This document shows, piece by piece, positions 41,121 through 49,265 of a stretch of DNA of 64,000 bases. A program made the translations under genes and the position numbers. This DNA comes from Leifsonia sp. Root112D2. GTDB taxonomy: Bacteria; Actinomycetota; Actinomycetes; Actinomycetales; Microbacteriaceae. The notes under the pieces were generated by a model. That model saw only the letters and a program-made list of their open reading frames with translations. It was not told the origin of the DNA and ran no database searches. The stretch covers positions 124,001-188,000 of the forward strand of contig NZ_LMCU01000001.1 of NCBI RefSeq assembly GCF_001424905.1, written 5' to 3'. Position 1 is the first letter of the stretch; every line of letters starts with the position of its first letter.

Positions 41121-42881
41121 GTGCCACGAATTACGAAGGTCCTGATTGCCAACCGCGGCGAGATCGCCGTTCGCGTCATTCGAGCCGCGAGAGACAGTGG
41201 AATCACCTCCGTCGCCGTTTATGCCGACCAGGATCGTGACGCCGTGCACGTGCGCCTCGCCGACGAGGCATACGCCCTCGACGGCACCACGAGCGCCGAG
41301 ACGTATCTCGTCATCGACAAGATCCTCTCGGTGGCACGGCGCTCGGGCGCAGACGCCATTCACCCCGGCTACGGTTTCCTCGCCGAGAACGCCGACTTCG
41401 CGCGCGCCGTGATCGAGGCCGGGCTGATCTGGATCGGCCCGTCGCCCGAGGCCATCGAGCGGCTGGGAGACAAGGTCTCCGCACGCCACGTGGCCGAGAA
41501 GGTGGGTGCCCCGCTGGCGCCCGGAACTCTGAATCCGGTGGCGGACGCATCCGAGGTTCTGGATTTCGTGGACCAGTACGGCCTGCCGGTCGCCATCAAG
41601 GCGGCGTTCGGCGGCGGCGGCCGCGGCCTCAAGGTGGCGCGCACCCGCGAGGAAATTCCCGAGTTGTTCGACTCGGCCACCCGCGAGGCCATCACGGCAT
41701 TCGGCCGCGGCGAGTGCTTCGTCGAGAAGTACCTCGATCAGCCGCGCCACGTTGAGACCCAGTGTCTGGCGGATGCTCACGGCAACGTCGTGATCGTCTC
41801 CACGCGTGACTGCTCGCTGCAGCGACGGCACCAGAAACTCGTGGAGGAGGCGCCCGCCCCGTTCCTCACAGCCGAGCAGATCGAGGCGCTCTACAGCTCG
41901 TCGAAGGCGATACTCAAAGAGGTCGGCTACCTGGGCGCCGGCACCTGCGAATTTCTCATCGGCAAAGACGGCACCGTCTCGTTTCTTGAGGTGAACACGC
42001 GGCTGCAGGTGGAGCATCCGGTGTCGGAGGAGGTCACCGGCATCGACCTGGTGCGCGAGCAGTTCCGCATCGCCGAGGGCGGCGTTCTCGACTACGACGA
42101 CCCGGCCCCGCGTGGTCACTCCTTCGAATTTCGCATCAACGGTGAAGATGCAGGGCGCGGCTTCATTCCCTCCCCCGGCCCGGTGCACGTCTTCAAGCCA
42201 GCCGGCGGCCCCGGCGTTCGCGTCGACAGCGGCGTCGAGAGCGGCGACGAGATCTCCGGCGCGTTCGACTCGCTGCTGGCCAAGCTCATCGTCACCGGTT
42301 CGAGCCGAGCGGATGCCCTCGAGCGCGCCAGGCGCGCGCTCGACGAATTCGAGGTGGCCGGCCTTCCGACCGTGCTGCCGTTCCACCGGGCCGTGGTGCG
42401 CGACCCGGCGTTCGCTCCCGCCGGTGACGAGCCGTTCGGTATCTACACCCGCTGGATCGAGACTGAGTTCGTGAACGGCATCGAGCCGTGGAGTGGTGCG
42501 ATGGAGGAAGGCCGGCCCGCGGCAGAACGACACAGTGTTGTCGTCGAGGTCGAGGGCAAGCGCGTGCAGGTGAGCCTTCCCGTGTCGCTGCTCGGTGGCA
42601 GCGGCAGAGTGGCCACGGCGCCCGCTCCGCGTCGCCGGGGCGGCGGCCGCACCGTCAACACGGCCACGGGTGACTCCGTCACCGCCCCCATGCAGGCCAC
42701 CATCGTGAAACTCGCCGTCGGCGATGGCGACCACGTCGTCAAGGGCGATCTGGTTCTCGTGCTCGAGGCGATGAAGATGGAGCAACCGCTCACCGCCCAC
42801 AAGGACGGCACGGTCTCGGGACTGAACGCATCCGTCGGCGCCACCGTCTCGTCGGGGCACCTGCTGCTCAACATCGTCTGA
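41121..42881 (+). CDS. accA: Acyl-CoA carboxylase alpha subunit (biotin carboxylase plus BCCP)
   Basis: 586 residues, AccA3-like fusion. Biotin carboxylase: KVLIANRGEIAVRVIRA near 6-22, ATP-grasp loop KAAFGGGGRGLKV near 159-171, FLEVNTRLQVEHPVSEEVTG near 285-304 (active-site Glu, Asn, Arg). C-terminal biotinyl domain with the biotin lysine in VLEAMKMEQPL near 548-558. It carboxylates biotin with ATP and bicarbonate and hands it to AccD. BirA at 32880 provides the biotin attachment. A 95 bp inverted repeat follows the stop. Confidence 0.97.
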   Translation: MPRITKVLIANRGEIAVRVIRAARDSGITSVAVYADQDRDAVHVRLADEAYALDGTTSAETYLVIDKILSVARRSGADAIHPGYGFLAENADFARAVIEAGLIWIGPSPEAIERLGDKVSARHVAEKVGAPLAPGTLNPVADASEVLDFVDQYGLPVAIKAAFGGGGRGLKVARTREEIPELFDSATREAITAFGRGECFVEKYLDQPRHVETQCLADAHGNVVIVSTRDCSLQRRHQKLVEEAPAPFLTAEQIEALYSSSKAILKEVGYLGAGTCEFLIGKDGTVSFLEVNTRLQVEHPVSEEVTGIDLVREQFRIAEGGVLDYDDPAPRGHSFEFRINGEDAGRGFIPSPGPVHVFKPAGGPGVRVDSGVESGDEISGAFDSLLAKLIVTGSSRADALERARRALDEFEVAGLPTVLPFHRAVVRDPAFAPAGDEPFGIYTRWIETEFVNGIEPWSGAMEEGRPAAERHSVVVEVEGKRVQVSLPVSLLGGSGRVATAPAPRRRGGGRTVNTATGDSVTAPMQATIVKLAVGDGDHVVKGDLVLVLEAMKMEQPLTAHKDGTVSGLNASVGATVSSGHLLLNIV

Positions 42882-42893
42882 GCCTTCCCTTCT

Positions 42894-42988
42894 GCAGGTT
42901 GAGGAGAGGTCGAGGAACGAGGCCTCGTCTCGAAACCCGGGTCGCGCGGCGGGGTTTCGAGACGCTCGTTCCTCGCTCCTCAACCTGC
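42894..42988. repeat. 95 bp inverted repeat between convergent accA and lpdA
   Basis: Nested perfect arms: GCAGGTTGAGGAG (42894-42906) with CTCCTCAACCTGC (42976-42988); CGAGGAACGAG (42911-42921) with CTCGTTCCTCG (42965-42975); GTCTCGAAACCC (42927-42938) with GGGTTTCGAGAC (42952-42963). Would form a very stable cruciform or RNA hairpin, able to stop transcription from both sides. Similar GGTTTCGAGAC...CTCCTCAACC words are, to my knowledge, frequent between genes in Microbacteriaceae, so it is probably a dispersed repeat. Confidence 0.85.
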
Positions 42989-42998
42989 GGAGGCGAAG

Positions 42999-44435
42999 CT
43001 ACAGAACGATGTGCATGGCGCGGGCGGCCTCGGAGATCGAGCCCGTCAGCGAGGGGTACACGGTGAACGCGCGCGCCACCTGGTCGACCGTGAGGCGGTG
43101 CTCTACCGCGAGCGCGAGCGGAAAGATGAGCTCGCTGGCCTTCGGCGCCACGATGACGCCGCCGATCACGGTACCCGAACCGGTGCGCGCGAAGAGTTTG
43201 ACGAATCCGTCGCGCAACCCCAGCATTTTGGCCCGCGGGTTCGACTTGAGCGGAAGCTTGTAGATGTCTCCCTGGGCGATGCCCTCTTCGATCTGCTTCT
43301 GCGTCCAGCCGACGGTGGCGATCTCGGGTTGGGTGAAGATATTCGAGGTGACGTTGCGAATCTCGATCGGGTTCACCGCGTCGCCCATGGCATGGAAGAT
43401 CGCCGCGCGACCCTGCATCGAGGCCACGGATGCCAGCGGCAGCAGATCGGAACAGTCCCCCGCGGCGTAGATGTTCGGCATCGAGGTGCGCGCCACCCGG
43501 TTGACCCGGATGTGCCCGGAATCGGTCAGCTGAACCCCGGCTTCTTCAAGACCGATGCCCGCCGTGTTCGGGATCGACCCGACGGCCATCAAACAGTGGC
43601 TGCCCTCGACGGTGCGACCATCCGAGAGAGTCGCAATCACGCCGTCACCGTTGCGCACGACCGATTCGGCGCGCGACTTGGACAACACCGTCATGCCGTT
43701 GCGCTTGAAGACGTTCTCGATGACGCGCGCGGCATCCGCATCTTCACCGGGCAGCACCTGGTCGCGGCTGGAGATGAGGGTGACCTTCGAGCCGAGAGCG
43801 GTGTACGCCGAGGCGAACTCCGCGCCGGTGACACCCGAGCCAACCACGATGAGGTGCTCGGGCACGGAGGGCAGATCGTACAACTGCGTCCAGGTGAGAA
43901 TGCGCTCACCGTCGGGTTGCGCAGAGGGCAGGATGCGCGGGCTCGCGCCCACGGAGACGACGATCGTGTCGGCCTCGATGCGATCGAAATCGGTTCCACT
44001 GTCGCCTGTCGCGGTGGAGACGATGAGGGCTGCAGAGCCGTCGAGGCGTCCCTCACCGGTGACGATGCGCACGCCGGAGCGGATGAGTTCGGACTTCATG
44101 TCTTCTGACTGCTGGCGGGCGAGGCCGAGCAGCCGCTTGTTCACGGCGGCCAGGTTGACCGCCACGTCGGGACGAACCGCCTTGCCCGACTCGGTGCGGC
44201 TGAAGAACTGCACGCCAAGATCGGTGGCCTCACGAATCGAATTCGTGGCCTCGGCGGTGGCGATGAGTGACTTCGACGGAACGACGTCGGTGATGACCGC
44301 TGAGCCGCCGACACCGGTGCGCTCGACGAGCGTGACATCCGCCCCGAGCTGGGCGCCCGCGATGGCCGCCTCATATCCGCCGGGACCGCCTCCGAGTACA
44401 GCGATACGTTGCTTGCGCTCGAACTCATAGGCCAT
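42999..44435 (-). CDS. lpdA: NAD(P)H-quinone dehydrogenase, LpdA type
   Basis: 478 residues, pyridine nucleotide-disulfide oxidoreductase fold. FAD motif VLGGGPGGYEAAIAGAQLGA near 12-31, NAD motif VVGSGVTGAEFASAY near 183-197, YAAGDCSDL near 310-318, and a C-terminal dimerisation domain. The redox pair CxxxxC of true lipoamide dehydrogenases is absent: GVGGSAVITDVVPSKS stands in its place. This matches M. tuberculosis LpdA (Rv3303c), a quinone reductase. ATG at 44435 lies 9 nt after AGGGAG and starts where homology begins. Confidence 0.9.
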   Translation of the reverse strand: MAYEFERKQRIAVLGGGPGGYEAAIAGAQLGADVTLVERTGVGGSAVITDVVPSKSLIATAEATNSIREATDLGVQFFSRTESGKAVRPDVAVNLAAVNKRLLGLARQQSEDMKSELIRSGVRIVTGEGRLDGSAALIVSTATGDSGTDFDRIEADTIVVSVGASPRILPSAQPDGERILTWTQLYDLPSVPEHLIVVGSGVTGAEFASAYTALGSKVTLISSRDQVLPGEDADAARVIENVFKRNGMTVLSKSRAESVVRNGDGVIATLSDGRTVEGSHCLMAVGSIPNTAGIGLEEAGVQLTDSGHIRVNRVARTSMPNIYAAGDCSDLLPLASVASMQGRAAIFHAMGDAVNPIEIRNVTSNIFTQPEIATVGWTQKQIEEGIAQGDIYKLPLKSNPRAKMLGLRDGFVKLFARTGSGTVIGGVIVAPKASELIFPLALAVEHRLTVDQVARAFTVYPSLTGSISEAARAMHIVL

Positions 44436-44491
44436 GCCCCCATTCTCCCTTAGCCACGTGAGCCCCACAAACCACCGCACGCGCACGAACC

Positions 44492-44568
44492 AAAACGACG
44501 GAGAAATGACGGATGCTGGCGCGCGCGGATGCGCATCCGGCTCGAATCTCGCAAATCTCCGTCGTTTT
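44492..44568. repeat. Palindromic element copy 2 (13 bp terminal inverted repeats)
   Basis: AAAACGACGGAGA at 44492-44504, inverted at 44556-44568. Centre has the perfect 14 bp palindrome CGGATGCGCATCCG at 44526-44539. Same arms and same central GATGCGCATC as the copy at 33706-33790, but other internal bases differ. Located in the lpdA/purine nucleoside phosphorylase divergent gap. Confidence 0.85.
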
Positions 44569-44581
44569 CGACCAGTCGACT

Positions 44582-44587
44582 TAGAAT
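44582..44587 (+). promoter_or_regulatory. Predicted -10 box for leaderless punA mRNA
   Basis: TAGAAT, 6 nt, then ATG; the best match to TATAAT among the leaderless boxes seen here. It begins 13 bp after the palindromic element. Confidence 0.5.
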
Positions 44588-44593
44588 TGCGGG

Positions 44594-45427
44594 ATGTCTG
44601 AGATCACGAGCAATCCGCTGGATGCGCCCGGCACCGATCCGTTCGATGTCGCCCGCCAGGCGGCCGCACAGATCGCCGAGAAGACCGGCGTTGAACGGCA
44701 CGACATCGCCCTCACGCTGGGCAGCGGCTGGGCCCGAGCGGCCGAACTGATCGGCGAGACCGTCGCCACCATTGCGGCGACGGAGGTCGTCGGCTTCGGC
44801 AAGCCCGCGCTCGTCGGCCACGTGGGCACGCTGCGCTCCATCGCGCTGCCGAATGGCAAGCACGCCCTCGTGATTGGTGCCCGCACTCACTACTACGAGG
44901 GCCACGGAGTGCGCCGTGTCGTGCACAGCGTGCGCACCGCCGCCGCGACGGGCGCCCAAACCATGATTCTCACCAACGGCGCCGGTGGCATCAAGGAGCA
45001 CTGGAAACCCGGCACCCCGGTGCTCATCAGCGACCACATCAACCTCACCGCCGACTCGCCGCTCGAGGGCGCGACCTTCATCGATCTCACCGACCTGTAC
45101 TCCTCCCGTCTGCGCGAGATCGCCCGCGGCATCGACCCGAGCCTCGATGAGGGCGTCTACTGCCAGTTCCGCGGCCCGCACTACGAGACCCCGGCCGAGG
45201 TGCAGATGGCGAAGTCCATCGGCGGCCACATCGTCGGCATGTCTACCGCGCTCGAGGCCATCGCCGCCCGCCAGGCCGGCATGGAGGTGCTGGGCATGTC
45301 GCTCATCACCAATCTGGCCGCCGGCATTCAGAAGACCCCGCTCAGTCACGCGGAGGTCATCGAAGCGGGACGCACCGCCGAGCCCGTGATCAGTGCGCTG
45401 CTGGCGAAGATCGTGGAGGCACTCTGA
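44594..45427 (+). CDS. punA: Purine-nucleoside phosphorylase (class I, trimeric type)
   Basis: 277 residues. It splits inosine/guanosine with phosphate into base and ribose 1-phosphate. TLGSGWARAAELI near 41-53 (phosphate loop), GHVGTLR near 76-82, GARTHYYEGHGVRRVV near 96-111, LTNGAGGIKEHWKPGTPVLISDHIN near 127-151 in pieces, and CQFRGPHYETPAEV near 188-201. The phosphohexomutase gene starts 2 nt later, so the ribose 1-phosphate could be passed on directly. Same pair as M. tuberculosis deoD-pmmB. Confidence 0.95.
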   Translation: MSEITSNPLDAPGTDPFDVARQAAAQIAEKTGVERHDIALTLGSGWARAAELIGETVATIAATEVVGFGKPALVGHVGTLRSIALPNGKHALVIGARTHYYEGHGVRRVVHSVRTAAATGAQTMILTNGAGGIKEHWKPGTPVLISDHINLTADSPLEGATFIDLTDLYSSRLREIARGIDPSLDEGVYCQFRGPHYETPAEVQMAKSIGGHIVGMSTALEAIAARQAGMEVLGMSLITNLAAGIQKTPLSHAEVIEAGRTAEPVISALLAKIVEAL

Positions 45428-45429
45428 CC

Positions 45430-47316
45430 ATGACGAACGACACGAACAACACCGACAACAACATTGACCAACTGCTGGCGGATGCTCACGCCTGGCTCGA
45501 ACAGGATCCCGACGACGAGACCCGCGCCGAGCTGGCCGTGCTGATAGATGCGGCAGAAAGCGTTGATTCTGACGACGCGAGCGCGGCCATCACCGAACTG
45601 CACGCGCGTTTCGACACCCGTCTCGCCTTCGGTACGGCCGGATTGCGTGGCGAGATCGCCGCAGGACCCAACCGCATGAACCGCGTGCTCGTCTCGCAGG
45701 CGGCGGCCGGCCTCGCCGCATATCTGCTCGAGCAGGTGGCGGGCACGGATGCCGGTGCCCCGGACACGCACCGCGACGGCGCCGACGGCGCAGCCGACAC
45801 CGCCACCGACGCAGGAACCCCGGCAGACGGTGCCACCGCGGCGCCCATCGCGTCCGTCGTCATCGGTTACGACGGACGCAAGAACTCCGCCGTTTTCGCC
45901 CGCGACACCGCCGAGATCATGGCGGGAGCCGGGCTGCGCGCCATTCTGCTGCCGCGCCTGCTGCCGACCCCTGTGCTCGCCTTCGCGGTGCGGCATCTCG
46001 ATGTCAGTGCCGGCGTCATGGTGACGGCCAGCCACAACCCGCCGAACGACAACGGCTACAAGGTGTACCTCGGCGGCGCCGACCACGGCTCGCAGATCGT
46101 GCCCCCTGCCGACGGCGAGATAGCGGCGCACATTCTGCGCGTAGCCGAGGGCAGCATCGCCGAGTTGCCGCGATCGGATGCCTACGAGACCGCTGACGAG
46201 GCTGTGATCGACGCGTATGTGGCCGAGACCGCCGCGATAGCCACGAGGGCCGCCGGCGACCCGGCAGCGGCCGAGGAGAACGCGCCAGGCCGGCACCGCG
46301 CCGAGGTTGCCGAGCCGGCCGCGGCATCCGAACTCACTGTCGTGTACACGGCCATGCACGGCGTCGGCTGGGAGACCGCCGCCAGCGTGTTCGAGGCTGC
46401 CGGGTTCGCGCGCCCGCACGTGGTTGCCGCACAGATCGACCCCGACCCGACCTTCCACACCGTCGCGTTTCCGAATCCCGAGGAACCGGGCGCGATGGAC
46501 CTGGCGTTCGAGACGGCGCGCGAGGTTGGTGCCGACCTCATCATCGCCAATGATCCGGATGCCGACCGGCTCGCGATAGCCATTCCCGACCCCGCGGCCG
46601 AGTCCGGCTACCGTCGCCTCAGTGGCAACGAGGTGGGTGCGCTGCTCGGCTGGATGGTCGCCAAGGATGCTTTCCACCGCGGCGAGCACGGCACACTCGC
46701 GGTTTCCATCGTCTCCTCGCCCGCTCTGGCTGGCGCTGCCACGATCTACGGTCATGACTTTGCGGAGACCCTCACCGGCTTCAAATGGGTCTCCCGCGCC
46801 CCGCACCTGATCTTCGGTTTCGAGGAGGCACTCGGCTACCTGGTGAATCCGGAGACGGTGCGTGACAAAGACGGCATCTCGGCGGCAGTACTGTTCCTGG
46901 CCCTCGCGACCCGTCTGCACAACGCGGGGCTCACCATCGAGCAACGGCTGGGCCAGTTCGCCGAACACTTCGGCTATTTCGCCTCCGACCAGATCTCGGT
47001 TCGGGTCACCGATCTCAGCCAGATCGCCCAAGTGATGGGCAATCTGCGCCAGTCGCCACCGACGCACATCGGCGAGATCGGCGTACGCCACATCGACGAC
47101 CTCGAGCAGGGCTTCGAGTCGCTGCCGCCCAGCGACGTGCTGCGGTTCTGGCTGCAAGACGGTTCCCGCGTCATAGTGCGGCCCAGCGGCACCGAGCCGA
47201 AGCTGAAGATCTACATCGACGTCTCGAGCACGGAGGGCACGTTTGACGAGCGACGCGACGCGGCCGAGGGGCGCCTGCGCGAGCTGGCCGAAGGCATCCG
47301 CGCGATCATCAACTGA
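45430..47316 (+). CDS. pmmB: Phosphohexomutase / phosphopentomutase family (PmmB/PGM2-like)
   Basis: 628 residues, alpha-D-phosphohexomutase superfamily. Active-site Ser in GVMVTASHNPPNDNGYKVYL near 195-214, metal loop NDPDADRLAIAI near 374-385, sugar loop GFEEALGYL near 463-471, phosphate loop RPSGTEPKLKIY near 585-596. Two Ala/Asp-rich inserts are unusual: about residues 101-138 (GTDAGAPDTHRDGADGAADT...) and about 275-298. Coupled to the nucleoside phosphorylase, it probably turns ribose or deoxyribose 1-phosphate into the 5-phosphate, and may also act on glucose or mannose phosphates. Confidence 0.9.
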   Translation: MTNDTNNTDNNIDQLLADAHAWLEQDPDDETRAELAVLIDAAESVDSDDASAAITELHARFDTRLAFGTAGLRGEIAAGPNRMNRVLVSQAAAGLAAYLLEQVAGTDAGAPDTHRDGADGAADTATDAGTPADGATAAPIASVVIGYDGRKNSAVFARDTAEIMAGAGLRAILLPRLLPTPVLAFAVRHLDVSAGVMVTASHNPPNDNGYKVYLGGADHGSQIVPPADGEIAAHILRVAEGSIAELPRSDAYETADEAVIDAYVAETAAIATRAAGDPAAAEENAPGRHRAEVAEPAAASELTVVYTAMHGVGWETAASVFEAAGFARPHVVAAQIDPDPTFHTVAFPNPEEPGAMDLAFETAREVGADLIIANDPDADRLAIAIPDPAAESGYRRLSGNEVGALLGWMVAKDAFHRGEHGTLAVSIVSSPALAGAATIYGHDFAETLTGFKWVSRAPHLIFGFEEALGYLVNPETVRDKDGISAAVLFLALATRLHNAGLTIEQRLGQFAEHFGYFASDQISVRVTDLSQIAQVMGNLRQSPPTHIGEIGVRHIDDLEQGFESLPPSDVLRFWLQDGSRVIVRPSGTEPKLKIYIDVSSTEGTFDERRDAAEGRLRELAEGIRAIIN

Positions 47317-47328
47317 TCTTTCGTGCGG

Positions 47329-47601
47329 TCAGCCGACCGCGATCTCCAGCTTCGCCTCGATCTCGTCGATGTCGAAGTAGTTGATGATCACCACGACGTC
47401 GGCGTTCGTGGCACCGATCTTCTCGACAAGTTCTGGCGAGGTCAGAATGACCTGCGCACTGGCCGCCGCGATGGCAACGCCCGCGACATCCGATGCCGTC
47501 ACATCCGCCTCGATGTCGAGCCGCTGCAGTGCGCGCTCCGCATTCAACTTCAGAATCGCGGATGTTCCCACGCCAGCCCCACAGATCGCCACAATCTTCA
47601 T
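47329..47601 (-). CDS. PTS sugar transporter subunit IIB (lactose/ascorbate type)
   Basis: 90 residues. Phospho-Cys in the N-terminal loop IVAICGAGVGTSAILKLN (Cys7), then alternating beta strands typical of the SgaB/GatB-like IIB fold. It takes phosphate from IIA and gives it to the sugar carried by IIC. The ATG overlaps the IIA stop (ATGA). No IIC membrane protein is in the window, so the pair is either part of a split system or regulatory. Confidence 0.85.
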   Translation of the reverse strand: MKIVAICGAGVGTSAILKLNAERALQRLDIEADVTASDVAGVAIAAASAQVILTSPELVEKIGATNADVVVIINYFDIDEIEAKLEIAVG

Positions 47602-48056
47602 CGTGCGACCGCCTCCCCCGCCGCCATGATCTGCTGCACTTCCTGCACAGACTGGGCGGCGGCAAGCGCCGGGATCGCGGCAGGGTCGTTGAATACATTG
47701 GCCAGACCGGCCACGCTCGTGACGTGTGCATCCGGATCGCTGACGGCGAGCCCTATCACCACGCCGACCGGGTCGTTGTGCGGATGCCCGAAGGTCACCG
47801 CATTCGCGAGCGTCACGACCGCGAGACCATCGGCGAGCACATCGGGGCCGGGCCGCGCGTGCACGAGCGCGAGCCCCGGGGCGATGACGACATAGGCACC
47901 GAACTCGTCAATGACCTCGGCCATGCGGTTGCTGTATTCGGGTGTCGTCGCACCCGAACGCTCAAGCGCCTGCCCGGCCAGGGCCACGGCGGCGCGCCAA
48001 TCGGAAGCGGTTGCCCCGAGCGTGACGGCCGTGTCGGGCAGAGGCGGCAAGTGCAT
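47598..48056 (-). CDS. PTS sugar transporter subunit IIA (fructose/mannitol/ascorbate type)
   Basis: 152 residues, PTS_EIIA_2 fold. Active His in YVVIAPGLALVHARPG near 55-70; the companion His lies in NAVTFGHPHNDPVGVVIGLA near 86-105. Accepts phosphate from HPr and passes it to IIB. TACGCT is 7 nt before the ATG. It stands between the adenosine deaminase gene upstream and the mutase gene, and shares no metabolic logic with them that the sequence reveals. Confidence 0.87.
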   Translation of the reverse strand: MHLPPLPDTAVTLGATASDWRAAVALAGQALERSGATTPEYSNRMAEVIDEFGAYVVIAPGLALVHARPGPDVLADGLAVVTLANAVTFGHPHNDPVGVVIGLAVSDPDAHVTSVAGLANVFNDPAAIPALAAAQSVQEVQQIMAAGEAVAR

Positions 48057-48063
48057 GTTTTTC

Positions 48064-48069
48064 AGCGTA
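48064..48069 (-). promoter_or_regulatory. Predicted -10 box for leaderless PTS IIA-IIB mRNA
   Basis: TACGCT, 7 nt (GAAAAAC), then ATG of the IIA gene. Confidence 0.45.
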
Positions 48070-48092
48070 GTGCGACTGGCTGGGAATCCGGC

Positions 48093-49214
48093 TCAGACGT
48101 CGGCGAATCCCGCCGAGATGTCCTCGGCCAATTCCTCGCGATCTTCCAGTGGCAGGAACGCGGCCGCCGCGGCGTTCAACTGGAAGACCTCGAGATCGGT
48201 GAGGTCGTAGTCGAAGGCCTCAGCCAGGAGCGCGAGTTCCTTCGTGAGGGAGGTGCCGCTCATGAGCCGGTTGTCGGTGTTGACCGTCACCCGGAAGCCG
48301 AGCTGGTAGAGCAGATCGAAGGGATGGTCGACGAGCTCGGTGCCCCACTGGGCGATGGCGCCCGTCTGCAGATTGGACGACGGGCTCGTCTCGAGCGCTA
48401 TCTCACGATCCTTCACCCACTGCGAGAGTTCACCGAGCGAAACATAGGTGTTCTCGTCGTCCTGGCGCTCGATCGTGAGGTCTTCTGCCAGTCGCACGCC
48501 ATGGCCGAGACGCAGCGCACGCCCGTCGAGAATGGCCCCGCGGATGCTCTCCAGCCCGTCCGCCTCGCCCGCGTGCACCGTCGCCGGAAAGAAGTTGGCT
48601 GCGAGGTAGTCGAATGCCGCGCGCAGATTGCCTGCCGGGAAACCCGCCTCGGGGCCGGCGATATCGAAGCCGACGACGCCACGATCGCGGTGCCGCACCG
48701 CCAGCTTGGCGATCTCGAGACCGTCTCCCGTGTGCCGCATGGCCGAGACGAGCTGGCCGACGCGAATGTCACGGCCCGTGTGCCGCACATCGTCGATGCC
48801 CTCCTCGATTCCTTCCTGCACGGCCTCGACCACCTGATCGAGGGTGAGACCGCGACCGAGGTGCTGCTCGGGAGCCCAGCGCACCTCACCGCAGATCACG
48901 CCGTCGGCGCCGAGATCCTGCACGAACTCGCGCGCCACGCGCGCCAAACCCTCGTGGGTCTGCATGACGGCGGTGGTCACGTCGAACGTCTTGAGGTACT
49001 CGACCAGGCTGCCCGAATTTGACTGGCTCGCGAACCAGGCGCCCAACTCGTGGGCGTCGGTTTCGGGAACGTCGAGGCCTATGGCATCCGCCAGTTCGAT
49101 GATGGTCTGCGGGCGCAACCCGCCGTCGAGATGGTCATGCAGCGACACCTTCGGCAGTGCACGGATGTCGACGCCACCGTCGGCGAGCAGGAATTCCTCG
49201 TGGGGGGTGTTCAT
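48093..49214 (-). CDS. add: Adenosine deaminase
   Basis: 373 residues, zinc amidohydrolase turning adenosine or deoxyadenosine into inosine forms. Metal site VSLHDHLDGGLRP near 24-36, TVHAGEADG near 208-216 (His and catalytic Glu), LRLGHGVRL near 234-242, LETSPSSNLQTGA, and VNTDNRLMSG near 312-321 (Asp ligand). TAGATT lies 6 nt before the ATG, indicating its own leaderless transcript although deoA is only 51 nt upstream. Inosine produced is a substrate for the phosphorylase at 44594. Confidence 0.94.
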   Translation of the reverse strand: MNTPHEEFLLADGGVDIRALPKVSLHDHLDGGLRPQTIIELADAIGLDVPETDAHELGAWFASQSNSGSLVEYLKTFDVTTAVMQTHEGLARVAREFVQDLGADGVICGEVRWAPEQHLGRGLTLDQVVEAVQEGIEEGIDDVRHTGRDIRVGQLVSAMRHTGDGLEIAKLAVRHRDRGVVGFDIAGPEAGFPAGNLRAAFDYLAANFFPATVHAGEADGLESIRGAILDGRALRLGHGVRLAEDLTIERQDDENTYVSLGELSQWVKDREIALETSPSSNLQTGAIAQWGTELVDHPFDLLYQLGFRVTVNTDNRLMSGTSLTKELALLAEAFDYDLTDLEVFQLNAAAAAFLPLEDREELAEDISAGFADV

Positions 49215-49220
49215 CCCTCT

Positions 49221-49226
49221 AATCTA
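49221..49226 (-). promoter_or_regulatory. Predicted -10 box for leaderless add mRNA
   Basis: TAGATT, 6 nt (AGAGGG), then ATG. Confidence 0.45.
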
Positions 49227-49265
49227 CCGGGCGGATGCCCCGACACGCCCGGCGCGCACGCCGCG

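Noticed and set aside
40419..42983. 854-codon open frame on the minus strand
   Set aside because: Antisense to maf and accA, whose products are clear. The reverse translation is His/Gly/Arg-rich without family motifs.
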